Assembly: GCF_003367245.1 (NCBI RefSeq)
Contig: NZ_QRGR01000011.1
Span: 143,383 to 207,382 of the forward strand
From: Pontibacter diazotrophicus
Lineage (GTDB): Bacteria > Bacteroidota > Bacteroidia > Cytophagales > Hymenobacteraceae
Reading direction: 5' to 3'
DNA: 64,000 nucleotides
Below the pieces are notes generated by a model. The model searched no databases. It worked only from the letters and a program-made list of their open reading frames with translations, and had not been told where the DNA came from. The translations under genes were made by a program, and so were the position numbers. Shown in pieces: positions 46,271 through 54,027 of this stretch (positions within the stretch are counted from its first letter, which is position 1; the number at the start of each line of letters is the position of its first letter).

Positions 46271-46617
46271 CACGGCACAGCCATCAAAACCAGCCTGCAT
46301 GTTGAGATGTATCCCCGGCAGCAGAAGGTAGCCATGCGTGGAACTTACCTGCTTGTGAATAGCCATACAGCTGCAGGTGTGGAGACCAGTCACTTACACT
46401 GGATGACTGGATAGAGATTGGCGTCTACGCCCCTGCTGCAAAGGGCGAGGAGTTGGGCCAGCTACTCTACCTGCAGAAGCACCGCATCAGTTCCAACCGT
46501 CAGTCAATTACGGTAACAGTGCCTCAAAAGCCTGCCAGAGCCGGTATAGACCCCCGCCACCTGTTGATTGACTGGGAAATGAATAATAACACGGAAGAGG
46601 TAGAGTTGGGCAAATAG
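46271..46617 (+). pseudogene. Decayed fragment of an ABC-2/M1 aminopeptidase fusion gene
   Basis: Two frames joined near 46402. The first reads VEMYPRQQKVAMRGTYLLVN, the opening strands of an M1 peptidase N-terminal domain. The second reads DDWIEIGVYAPAAKG, then LYLQKHRISSNRQSITVTV and KPARAGIDPRHLLIDW to a stop, the C-terminal end of the same Bacteroidota fusion proteins. The catalytic HExxH part between them is deleted. Confidence 0.75.
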
Positions 46618-46997
46618 GTGTGTCTAACATGCGCATCAGGTTTGTGTAAGCCTGGCATGCCTGCACTTAATCCCGGTGTTTGCCGTGGCAGCAATCCTGT
46701 ATGCTACCACTGCTGCTCTGGTGGATTGTTTTTATAATGAAACATTCAGTCTGCTAATAAGGCAGGAAGCATAAATGGGCAGACAGGCGGTACAGCTAAT
46801 AAAGGCTCACGTGTATGAGTCAGGACAACATCATTGCGAATGCCTATGCGCTGCAGAGAAAACTTCTCCTATAAGTTCAAAGAGAATTCATCTACAATTA
46901 TGCGTAACTCCTGCTATATTAGTAACTTAAAAATCAGTAAATTAAGGCTTTCATCTCTTTTCTAAATAAGATTTTAAATTAAAATTCTGAAATTCCT
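46618..46997. other. Gene-free stretch before the DUF1080 gene
   Basis: About 380 bases, AT-rich towards the DUF1080 start. No feature recognised. Confidence 0.4.
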
Positions 46998-47729
46998 ATG
47001 AACAAGATTCTTCTGCTATTTATATTCTTGCTGGGTTCATTGCCCTTTACAATTTCTTTCCAGAACCCTACTCTATCTCCTGAAAATCTGGCTGAAAAGG
47101 CAAAGTCTAAAAGTCTTTTCAACGGGAAAGATTTAACCGGCTGGCATGTGGATGTGCCTAAAATGGATAATGACCCTACTGCGCGTAATCCATTTATTAC
47201 CAGGAACGGTTTGCTGGTTAGTTTAGGTACGCCCGGTGGCCACCTGATAACCAATGACAGCTATAAAAACTACCGCTTGGAAATAGAGTACCGGTTTGCC
47301 GACAAGCCCGGCAACTGTGGAGCGCTGGTGCATGTTTCTACCCCGCGGGCGCTGTACGAGATGTTCCCCCAATCGATAGAAGTACAAATGATGCACGAGA
47401 ATGCAGGTGATTTTTGGTGCATACAAGAAGACATTGTCGTACCGGATATGGAAAAAAGGCGCGGGCCAAAAGAAAAGTGGGGAGTAAACGGCGATAAATT
47501 GCGCCGCATTCCGAATTTAACTGATGGTTCGGAAAAACCGCTGGGAGAATGGAATGCCATGACGATTGAATGCGTGGGTAAGGAGGTAAAAGTTTGGGTA
47601 AACAACGAGTTGGTAAATCATGGTTTTGATGCTACCGTGCAACAGGGCCAGATTGCATTACAGGCCGAAGGCGCCGAAGTTGAATTTAGAAAAGTTTTAT
47701 TAACTCCAATATCTAAGTTGAAAGATTAA
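46998..47729 (+). CDS. DUF1080 (3-keto-disaccharide hydrolase-like) protein
   Basis: A 243-residue protein with a Sec signal (IFLLGSLPFTISF). The DUF1080 beta-jelly-roll is plain: SLFNGKDLTGWHVDVPKM at the start, LLVSLGTPGGHLITND, YRLEIEYRFADKPGNCGALV, SIEVQMMHENAGDFW and a final strand GQIALQAEGAEVEFRKVLL. Members with known activity act on 3-keto-glycosides or related sugars, outside the cytosol. It stands alone here among remnants, yet is intact. It may belong functionally with glycan use. Confidence 0.9.
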   Translation: MNKILLLFIFLLGSLPFTISFQNPTLSPENLAEKAKSKSLFNGKDLTGWHVDVPKMDNDPTARNPFITRNGLLVSLGTPGGHLITNDSYKNYRLEIEYRFADKPGNCGALVHVSTPRALYEMFPQSIEVQMMHENAGDFWCIQEDIVVPDMEKRRGPKEKWGVNGDKLRRIPNLTDGSEKPLGEWNAMTIECVGKEVKVWVNNELVNHGFDATVQQGQIALQAEGAEVEFRKVLLTPISKLKD

Positions 47730-47838
47730 TTAAACTTACTCTTCCAACTTAAAATAGCAAATTGCCTAAGAGGCTGTTTAGATTTAGCTGGGCAAAAAAG
47801 CAGGTGTTGGCTGTTGGGTAAGAAAAGTTTGCAGACTT

Positions 47839-48063
47839 ATGCCTTACCCAAGTGATTTAACCGACACCCAATGGCAATGTATAGAAAGGATACTGGAAGA
47901 TGAAATGCTTTGCAGGAAGCGCATCTGGCCGCTGCGCAGCATCCTTGACGCCATCTTCTACGTGAGCAAAGGAGGCATTTACTGGCGCATGATGCCTTTG
48001 GAGCTTCCGCCTTGGCAGACAGTTTACTACTATTACCGTAAGTGGCGCCTGAATGGATTATAG
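47839..48063 (+). pseudogene. N-terminal remnant of an IS5-family transposase
   Basis: Seventy-four codons: MPYPSDLTDTQWQCIERILE, then a DUF4096 pattern IWPLRSILDAIFYVSKGGIY and WRMMPLELPPWQTVYYYYRK. A stop at 48061-48063 follows; the frame beyond it still reads LLDKSLRSKVRRKQ before a second stop. The DDE domain is absent. A probable left end (GAGGCTGTTTAGATTTAGC) is at 47770-47788; no right end was found. Confidence 0.85.
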
Positions 48064-48340
48064 GATTTGCTCGATAAGAGTCTGCGCAGCAAGGTGAGGC
48101 GGAAGCAGGACTCATAAGCCCTTTTATGATAAATAGGAGCAGCTAATTTAGGCTCAGCTTGCAGCTAGAAGAAAATGTTCAAATGAGGAATAAAGAAACA
48201 AATATTACTTCCTTTAATAGTTGCAACTTACATACCCATGATTAAGTATAATCATTTTTATATATAACGTAATTTATTGAAAAAGCATACCCTAGTTTCC
48301 TCTCATGCATACCTGATAGTAAAACCTAAGTAGATCATAT

Positions 48341-48805
48341 ATGAAAAAAAAACTATTTCTGTTGCCTGTTCTATTAACTTTATTCCTCTTCGTTGGGTGC
48401 GATAAAGAAGAAGCGGAAGAACCCGACCCAACGGCTGAACTTGTGAAGGGGGAATGGGTAAGGAATTTAGTCACAAATGTGTACTACAATTCATCGGGTG
48501 CTGTAGAATATAGCGATAAAGAGGTAGGGGTAATAAACTATACGATAACTGAAGGGAACATAACTACCTTATATAAAGCAGCTGCCAATCAGGTAGCAAA
48601 TTATACCTATACAATAAGCAAAGAGGATGGCAAGAGGCTTATTAACCTAACTAATCAGAGTGGTAGAGCTGAGACCTACGAACTTGTCTCCGTCACAGAA
48701 CAAAAGATGGTTTGGCGGGTAGAGGAAACAGACCATACGTATACTAAAGCAGGCGGATGGAGGCAAGCAGCAAAGTATGTTAGAACGATTGAATTTAAAA
48801 AATAA
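48341..48805 (+). CDS. Small lipoprotein, lipocalin-like
   Basis: A 154-residue lipoprotein (FLFVGC, Cys20) followed by an acidic linker and a domain that begins VKGEWVRNLVTNVYYNS and ends AAKYVRTIEFKK. The GxW motif and beta-strand run resemble lipocalin-like domains of Bacteroidota lipoproteins. It is likely outer-membrane associated. A terminator follows at 48873-48896. No ligand or partner can be named. Confidence 0.72.
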   Translation: MKKKLFLLPVLLTLFLFVGCDKEEAEEPDPTAELVKGEWVRNLVTNVYYNSSGAVEYSDKEVGVINYTITEGNITTLYKAAANQVANYTYTISKEDGKRLINLTNQSGRAETYELVSVTEQKMVWRVEETDHTYTKAGGWRQAAKYVRTIEFKK

Positions 48806-48872
48806 GCACATGAGCAAAAAATGAATTCTTTTAAAAGAAAGGAGGCTTTCCGAAAGAGCATTATAGAATGTT

Positions 48873-48896
48873 AGCCTCTCCAGAAACGGAGGGGCT
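48873..48896 (+). terminator. Terminator of the 48341 lipoprotein
   Basis: A 9-bp stem with one G-T pair (48873-48881 with 48888-48896), 6-base loop and TTTTA tail. Confidence 0.65.
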
Positions 48897-48956
48897 TTTA
48901 ACTTTCTCTTCAAGCAAGGCTTTACCACAGTAGAACAGCAACGAACACAAAAGAAA

Positions 48957-49005
48957 AAGTTTTAATGACTTACACCTGTTACACCCTTGCAAGTCATTAA
49001 AACTT
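48957..49005. repeat. 15-bp inverted repeat with 19-base loop
   Basis: Arms 48957-48971 and 48991-49005 (AAGTTTTAATGACTT and its complement). AT-rich, not a typical terminator; possibly an insertion-sequence scar or a binding site. Confidence 0.6.
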
Positions 49006-49307
49006 ATGAAAATATTAAGTTTTTTCAGGAGGTGTTTTTCTGTACTCCGTGAAAGTACCAAAAGTGGCACCCCTCCAGTTGGCTGGAAAGGGGGTTCCGC
49101 TTATAACTAATGTTATGTTCAAGAGAGCCGGTTTCTGAGAAATTCCATATTTAGAAGGAATAAGAGGTGATTTCCTCTCACTGATCTCTTTCTGCCGAAC
49201 CAACATACTCATAAGCATCCAGTGAAGTACTGGTATCGATTGCCTCACCATCCAGAATAAAATTGGCCATAGCCGGACGCAGGTTAAGGAGGATCCCGTA
49301 TTTTGCA

Positions 49308-49593
49308 CTACTCCTCCATTTCGCGCCACAGTCTGTACTGCTCCGGCATGAGGTGAACGCGCATGTAGTTGCCCAGGAACAAGGTGCCCACCCAGTCCTT
49401 CTCCTCAGCTAGCGTCTGATATCCTATGATGGCCTCCTCTATCTTTCTAGCGTGGGCGTTCGCCTCCTCCTGCAGCTGAGAGACGCGCCACAACGACCAC
49501 AGCGACACACAGGCTAATACAATAGAACACTTCCCAGAAGGCATTCTGCCGTATCTTTTGCTGGCGAGGCGTGAGCTGGTCTTAAGGCGTCAT
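49308..49593 (-). pseudogene. Broken gene for a small membrane-anchored protein
   Basis: From an ATG at 49593 one frame has a stop at codon 4, then reads QLTPRQQKIRQNAFWEVFYC and a hydrophobic run ISLCVAVVVVARLSA. A shift of frame near 49475 leads to EEANAHARKIEEAIIGYQTL and YMRVHLMPEQYRLWREMEE. The two halves make one sensible small protein with a single membrane helix and a helical tail. Family unknown. Confidence 0.5.
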
Positions 49594-49648
49594 GGCTTTA
49601 TTTAAACATGCTTTAAATCTATTTAACTATACATTATAAATAAGCTAT

Positions 49649-49770
49649 AGATCTGAAAGACAAGAAAGTATTTAAACAGGTGGCAGCGACGGCATAGGCA
49701 AGGCCATTATAAAAAACTGGTGAACAGTGGGGTGCAGCACATTGCGGTAATGGGAAGAAGAAACAATGCC
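49649..49770 (+). pseudogene. 5' remnant of a short-chain dehydrogenase gene
   Basis: Three frames read in turn DLKDKKVF, TGGSDGIGKAIIK and KLVNSGVQHIAVMGRRNNA. Together they are the first strand, the TGGxxGIG cofactor loop and second strand of an SDR enzyme, with two frameshifts. The rest of the gene is missing; the next gene starts at once on the other strand. Confidence 0.7.
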
Positions 49771-49774
49771 TGTA

Positions 49775-50650
49775 TCAGCCTTTCTTTACCACCTCCTGTA
49801 CCTTGTCCTCTTTCCAGATGCCGCTCAGGATAAGTTCCCCATCCTCGTCGTACATGGCGCCCTGTCCGCTGCGCATATTATTTTTCCACTCGCCTACATA
49901 CTTTTCTCCGGAAGTAAAATAATAGGTACCTGTTCCTTCCCGTTTCCCCTGACGATATTCGCCCACATAAACATTGCCGTCGGGCCAGGTATATTTCCCC
50001 TTTCCATGCCTTTTATTATTCTTCCATTCACCGGCATAAATCCCTCCGGTGCCGAACAGGCCGTAACCATAACCATTGGCTTTACCCCCAGCCAGGTCCC
50101 CGGCATAATAAATTTGTGTTCCCTCGGCGGTTTCGAACTCCAGTTCACCTACCGATTCGGCTATTTTCTGCATTTCCGCGAAGGCTTGCATCAGGCTGTC
50201 GCGCAGCTGCTCGGTTTCCATGACAAGGATTTCAACTTCTGTATCAGAAAGCCGCATCAGGGAGTCCCTCAGCTGAATTTCCTCTCCCAGACTCCTTTCC
50301 GCCGTCAGTCGCTCGCCCTGGATCTGCTCTACCCGCTCCCTAAGGCTGCTCACTCTTGCCTGTTTAGCCTGTATAGCATCTATCACCTTTAGCTTTTCAT
50401 TCATCAGGTTCTTTTGGCCAAACACACTATCAGCCCTCTGGAAATATTTCAGGGCTCCTTCAATGTCTTCTACCGCCAGCAGGGAGTCTCCTATACTTTT
50501 ATATCTGTAGTAATCCACGGAGTCGGCAACCGCTTGGTTTTGTTCCAGGACAACCTCCTTTTCTTGCTTTAACGTGTTTGACCTTATTAAAAAGAATACG
50601 GCCAGCAGCAGAAGTAAACCGCAGATCACCATCCATATTTTATTACTCAT
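49775..50650 (-). CDS. Membrane-anchored coiled-coil protein with MORN repeats
   Basis: A 291-residue protein: one membrane helix (5-23), a TPR-like/coiled-coil region (about 30-170, with SIGDSLLAVEDIEGALKYF), and four or five MORN repeats (about 185-285: YAGEWKNNKRHGKGKYTW, YVGEYRQGKREGTGTYYF, YVGEWKNNMRSGQGAMYD). MORN repeats form beta hairpins that bind lipids or act as scaffolds. It ends a minus-strand run with the DUF2490 gene (97 bases upstream) and the 663-residue protein, suggesting a shared envelope role. Function is unknown. Confidence 0.88.
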   Translation of the reverse strand: MSNKIWMVICGLLLLLAVFFLIRSNTLKQEKEVVLEQNQAVADSVDYYRYKSIGDSLLAVEDIEGALKYFQRADSVFGQKNLMNEKLKVIDAIQAKQARVSSLRERVEQIQGERLTAERSLGEEIQLRDSLMRLSDTEVEILVMETEQLRDSLMQAFAEMQKIAESVGELEFETAEGTQIYYAGDLAGGKANGYGYGLFGTGGIYAGEWKNNKRHGKGKYTWPDGNVYVGEYRQGKREGTGTYYFTSGEKYVGEWKNNMRSGQGAMYDEDGELILSGIWKEDKVQEVVKKG

Positions 50651-50747
50651 ATAATTACTTTCCTTTTTTCAAGACTAAAACAAAACAGTAACCGCCAGAA
50701 GTTTCCAGCTTCCTTCTGTCAGGAAAAAAACGCCCGGAATAGCGCCT

Positions 50748-51560
50748 TTAATCCCGCATATGTATTTTTGGAACCGCCTTTTGCGGGCTTCGCAGGTCGA
50801 AGTTAACGTACAGGTTTAGCCTGATAAGGTGGGCCTGGTTGTATTCATAGCCTGTTCTTGCCTGTCCCAGCGTCCAGGTATAGCCGGCGGAACACATAAA
50901 ATTTTTATTAATGATGTAGCCCAGCACGGGGTATATCCTGAAATCTTCCATGGGATTCGCCACCACGGTTTCGCCGCTATGCATGAATATTTCAACACTT
51001 GGCGAAAAGTAGAAGGTTTTCTCTGCCAGGTACGGCTTGTTTATGGGGATATAAGCATAAATCTTATACCGGTACCTGGTGGTATAATTATATTCGGGCA
51101 ATGCTACCTCCAAACTGCGCCTGAAACGGTGCTCAAACCTGAACTGGTGGTAAAATTTCACCCTGCCCATCTGAGGCTGAATGAGCAGGTACTGGTGCCA
51201 TATCCTGTATTCGGGCACCATGCGCTCATACTGCGGGTTGGTCGGATCCTGGGGAAAATTCAACACCAGCACTGGTCCTGCCGTTACCTCAAAGTTTTTG
51301 TTCACTAAAAAATTAATCCCGTGGCGGTTGTATATTTTCCCCATGCTGCCGGCAAAGTCCAAGCGGTTCTCCTGGCTGTTCTGCCGGCGGTAGTGGGTTT
51401 CGGCATAATAATAAATCTTTTCGCCCAGCCGCAGCTTGGTATACAGGCCAAGCCACAAGCCGGTCCTGGCTTCGCCAAGGCGTGCTTCCTCCGCCTGTCC
51501 GAAGCAGCTGCTACTTAAGGCAAAAAAGGCAAGAAATAAAAGGTAAATCTTATATTGCAT
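50748..51560 (-). CDS. DUF2490 outer-membrane beta-barrel protein
   Basis: A 270-residue protein with a Sec signal ending FALSSSCFG before QAE. The mature part is a run of amphipathic strands with the DUF2490 pattern: GLWLGLYTKLRLGEKIYYYA, RIWHQYLLIQPQMGRVKFYH, FRFEHRFRRS and a last strand LIRLNLYVNFDL. It is predicted to be a 12- to 14-stranded outer-membrane barrel. It begins 7 bases after the 663-residue protein gene ends, so the two are translated from one message. Confidence 0.85.
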   Translation of the reverse strand: MQYKIYLLFLAFFALSSSCFGQAEEARLGEARTGLWLGLYTKLRLGEKIYYYAETHYRRQNSQENRLDFAGSMGKIYNRHGINFLVNKNFEVTAGPVLVLNFPQDPTNPQYERMVPEYRIWHQYLLIQPQMGRVKFYHQFRFEHRFRRSLEVALPEYNYTTRYRYKIYAYIPINKPYLAEKTFYFSPSVEIFMHSGETVVANPMEDFRIYPVLGYIINKNFMCSAGYTWTLGQARTGYEYNQAHLIRLNLYVNFDLRSPQKAVPKIHMRD

Positions 51561-51567
51561 ACAACGA

Positions 51568-53559
51568 CTACTTTAAGAAAACAGGAATGCCTAATTTTCG
51601 GATAAGCGTCTCCGGTCCATCCTGAGAGCGTACCCTCCGTTCGAGCCTTTTAGGATTTTTATTTAAAGCATCCAGCATATAACGCTGCAGCACCTCCAGG
51701 TTATCTGCTTTCCGCAAAAAGTCCTCGCAGCTTTCGGCCGGAAGCATCCTATCTACCAGGTAAGGCACCAGGGTTTGGCGATAAGCTCTGAACAGCCTTT
51801 CATACAGGCGCACCCTCATTTCGGTATAGGTATAGGGGTTCAACCGGCTTTCCATGTAGGCCTGATCCACCACCTGTTCGCTTTGAGCAAGCTGTGGAGC
51901 CTCTTCCAGCCTGGCTGCCAGTCTTTTCAGGCAGCTGATGAGCTGATCGGCCTGCTCCAGCCGCTCGGCAGAAGACAGTTGACCGTACTGCTGCAACAAC
52001 CTGTCTTTAAACTCCACAAATGAATGCTTGTAGATGCTGCTTACCTCAGGATTGTACAGGTTCAGCTGCAGGCTGTCGGCCAGCCGCTCTATTTCTGCAG
52101 CTAAGGCGGTTATCTGCTCCTCCCTTTCTTTCAGGGGTACATCTATTTGCTGTTCCGTCAACTTTTCGTCTACCTGGCTGCTAATCTGCCCGAACTCTTC
52201 TTCCAATTGCTGAACATAGGCTTGGTACTGCTCAAATGGAGAGAGGCTCTCTTTTCCAAAATCAAAGTCAACCGTTTCCTTCAGCAGCTCATCATTGTAG
52301 GTATAAGTCACCGTATCCTGCAGGCTGATTTCAGCAAGCCTTCGGCGCATAAACCACTCCGGATTAATGTGCTGCTGCAGCGGTCCGGATAACACCTCAA
52401 ATATGTTTCGCTGCCGGCTTATCCTATCCAGCAGCAGGTCGCCGCGGGCATACAGGGAGGCAAGCTCCCTGTCGCGGTACCTGTTCAGGTTAAAGGCAGA
52501 TAAAGCCATGAGGCTGTCTGCCTGGTGCTGTAGGCTGGAGAGCCTGCTGTAGGTTTCCTGGATAAAGGCTAGTTCACGCTTATCCGGCTTATACATGGGG
52601 AGTCTGACGGTTGGAGGCTGCACGTTCAGCGAAACAGGCAGCTCACTTACCAAACTGCTGTGATTGGCCTGCAGCTTAGCAAAAGACTGAACAAGGGTTT
52701 GGAGGGGCTGCAACAGCCGGATTTTTTCCGCTGCCGGCATATCCGGCAGGTAATAAGACAGCACGTCCGGAAACAGCGAGTCCAGCGCATGCTCCTGCAA
52801 ACGCACGTCAGCCAGATTTCCGGCCATGTAGACGGGCTGCACAAAACCTCCTTCGCTCCCAGTAACTCCTGCAAGCAGGCCGTCATCAAAATAATAGGCT
52901 ATCCTTACCTCCTCCCCTTCTCTGCTGACACGCACCTCCAGCGTGTCAGCAAGACTACCTTCTGTATTAAAGCCCCCGCTGAGTACCTGGCCCGGTTCCT
53001 CTTCCATGATGTAGAACTGCTTATTCAGTATACCTTCCTGATTAAAGGAGGCATTCAGCAGCCGTACGGTATCGGCAGGCTCCCCCTCCTCCTGCCGGTA
53101 CTCACGAAGAAACCACTGTCCTACCGGCCTGTCTTCCTCATATTGCCCCAGGATCTCCGCCTGACTGCCACTGTAAGGAATGCGTATACTCCCGGCTTCC
53201 GGGCTCAATTGCGGAAGGGCCGGAAAAAAAGAAAAGGAGCGGAGTAAGTAAGGTCCTTGCTTTTCATCCTTTCTGAAAGTTAGCCGAAGATGTTCATACG
53301 CATACTTTCGGGCATGCAAGGTATCTTTGACATGGGGCCTCAGAAAAAGCTCATATTTCCCTTGCCGCAGGGTGTCCTTACGGGAAAGCTGGTACTGGAA
53401 GCTCCGTTGTACAATGTAGCCCTCACCTTCTCTCAGGGTATCTGTCAGGCTGTAAAGATCCTGACCAACAACATACCCTGTAGCTGAAAATAAAAAACAC
53501 GTAACAAAAGCAAAAAAGCATAATCTTCTTGCTTTTCCTTGTTCTTTTCTGGCCATCAT
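51568..53559 (-). CDS. Large secreted protein with YwqK/MORN_2-like repeats and coiled coils
   Basis: A 663-residue protein with a signal peptide (FFAFVTCFLFSATGYVVGQ). Residues about 130-250 look like YwqK/MORN_2 repeats (QYEEDRPVGQWFLREYRQEE, FNQEGILNKQFYIMEE, YYFDDGLLAGV). From about 270 on it is mostly helical with long coiled-coil stretches (YVQQLEEEFGQISSQVDEKL; ITALAAEIERLADSLQ). I do not recognise the C-terminal half. It is followed by the DUF2490 barrel after 7 bases and then by a MORN protein, so it is the first intact gene of an apparent envelope operon. Confidence 0.78.
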   Translation of the reverse strand: MMARKEQGKARRLCFFAFVTCFLFSATGYVVGQDLYSLTDTLREGEGYIVQRSFQYQLSRKDTLRQGKYELFLRPHVKDTLHARKYAYEHLRLTFRKDEKQGPYLLRSFSFFPALPQLSPEAGSIRIPYSGSQAEILGQYEEDRPVGQWFLREYRQEEGEPADTVRLLNASFNQEGILNKQFYIMEEEPGQVLSGGFNTEGSLADTLEVRVSREGEEVRIAYYFDDGLLAGVTGSEGGFVQPVYMAGNLADVRLQEHALDSLFPDVLSYYLPDMPAAEKIRLLQPLQTLVQSFAKLQANHSSLVSELPVSLNVQPPTVRLPMYKPDKRELAFIQETYSRLSSLQHQADSLMALSAFNLNRYRDRELASLYARGDLLLDRISRQRNIFEVLSGPLQQHINPEWFMRRRLAEISLQDTVTYTYNDELLKETVDFDFGKESLSPFEQYQAYVQQLEEEFGQISSQVDEKLTEQQIDVPLKEREEQITALAAEIERLADSLQLNLYNPEVSSIYKHSFVEFKDRLLQQYGQLSSAERLEQADQLISCLKRLAARLEEAPQLAQSEQVVDQAYMESRLNPYTYTEMRVRLYERLFRAYRQTLVPYLVDRMLPAESCEDFLRKADNLEVLQRYMLDALNKNPKRLERRVRSQDGPETLIRKLGIPVFLK

Positions 53560-53592
53560 TCCTTCTTCTTTTAATCCCGCCTCGTTTTTCCC

Positions 53593-53934
53593 CTACCTGT
53601 CCTCTCTTATACACCGGCCCAAAGCAAAAAGATATAAGGGGTGCAAGATTGCCTCAGCCATAATCGGTGTGGCAGGAGGAGGCTGCTGGGAAATGATGGT
53701 GAGGGCTGTATCCCGGGCATCCTTTGTATAGTTGGCCTGTGCAAAGTTGCCCCCAATGGATTCCATTGTCTGATACTTCTTTTGGGGATTAAGCTCAATG
53801 GTAACAGGCAATGGGGAAACACTCTGCCCCTGCCCGATTTGTTGTGCATCGGCAGCAGATAAAGCTGCCCAGGTAAGGAGGGCGGTTAAAAATATGGCTT
53901 TGTTCATGTTCATGCAAAAAATGGATTTAAACAT
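53593..53934 (-). pseudogene. Truncated GH30-like glycoside hydrolase
   Basis: The frame (preferred ATG 53910) has a signal peptide and then VTIELNPQKKYQTMESIGGN, FAQANYTKDARDT, the N-terminal strand of GH30-type (beta/alpha)8 enzymes that normally continues with D-VAQYTL and the barrel. Here the next codons are low-sense (TALTIISQQPPPATPIMAEA) and a stop comes at residue 113. Over 80 percent of the enzyme is missing. It stands 33 bases upstream of the 663-residue gene and close to a SusC/D locus. Confidence 0.7.
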
Positions 53935-53990
53935 AGTGTGGTTCGCATTCTTAGCTATTCTGTCCTATCCTGCGTTATCGGCTTAAAATA

Positions 53991-54020
53991 AAAATGCCCC
54001 TTTAGCAGTAGGGGCATTTT
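53991..54020 (-). terminator. Terminator of the VCBS lipoprotein gene
   Basis: Ten-bp perfect stem (53991-54000 with 54011-54020), 10-base loop, T-rich on the minus strand. It starts 7 bases beyond the stop at 54028. Confidence 0.85.
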
Positions 54021-54027
54021 CCGAAGA

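Larger units (their letters stand above)
48806..49307. other. Gene-free stretch with two hairpins
   Basis: The terminator at 48873-48896 and the larger stem at 48957-49005 are here. On the minus strand (about 49150-49300) a protein-like reading NLRPAMANFILDGEAIDTST is open for some 40 codons but has no start or match I know. Confidence 0.45.

Noticed and set aside
49015..49329. 104-codon minus-strand frame downstream of the broken membrane-protein gene
   Set aside because: Another frame in the same place reads more like protein, neither has a family match I know, and the region is clearly decayed. I only mention it in the gap entry.
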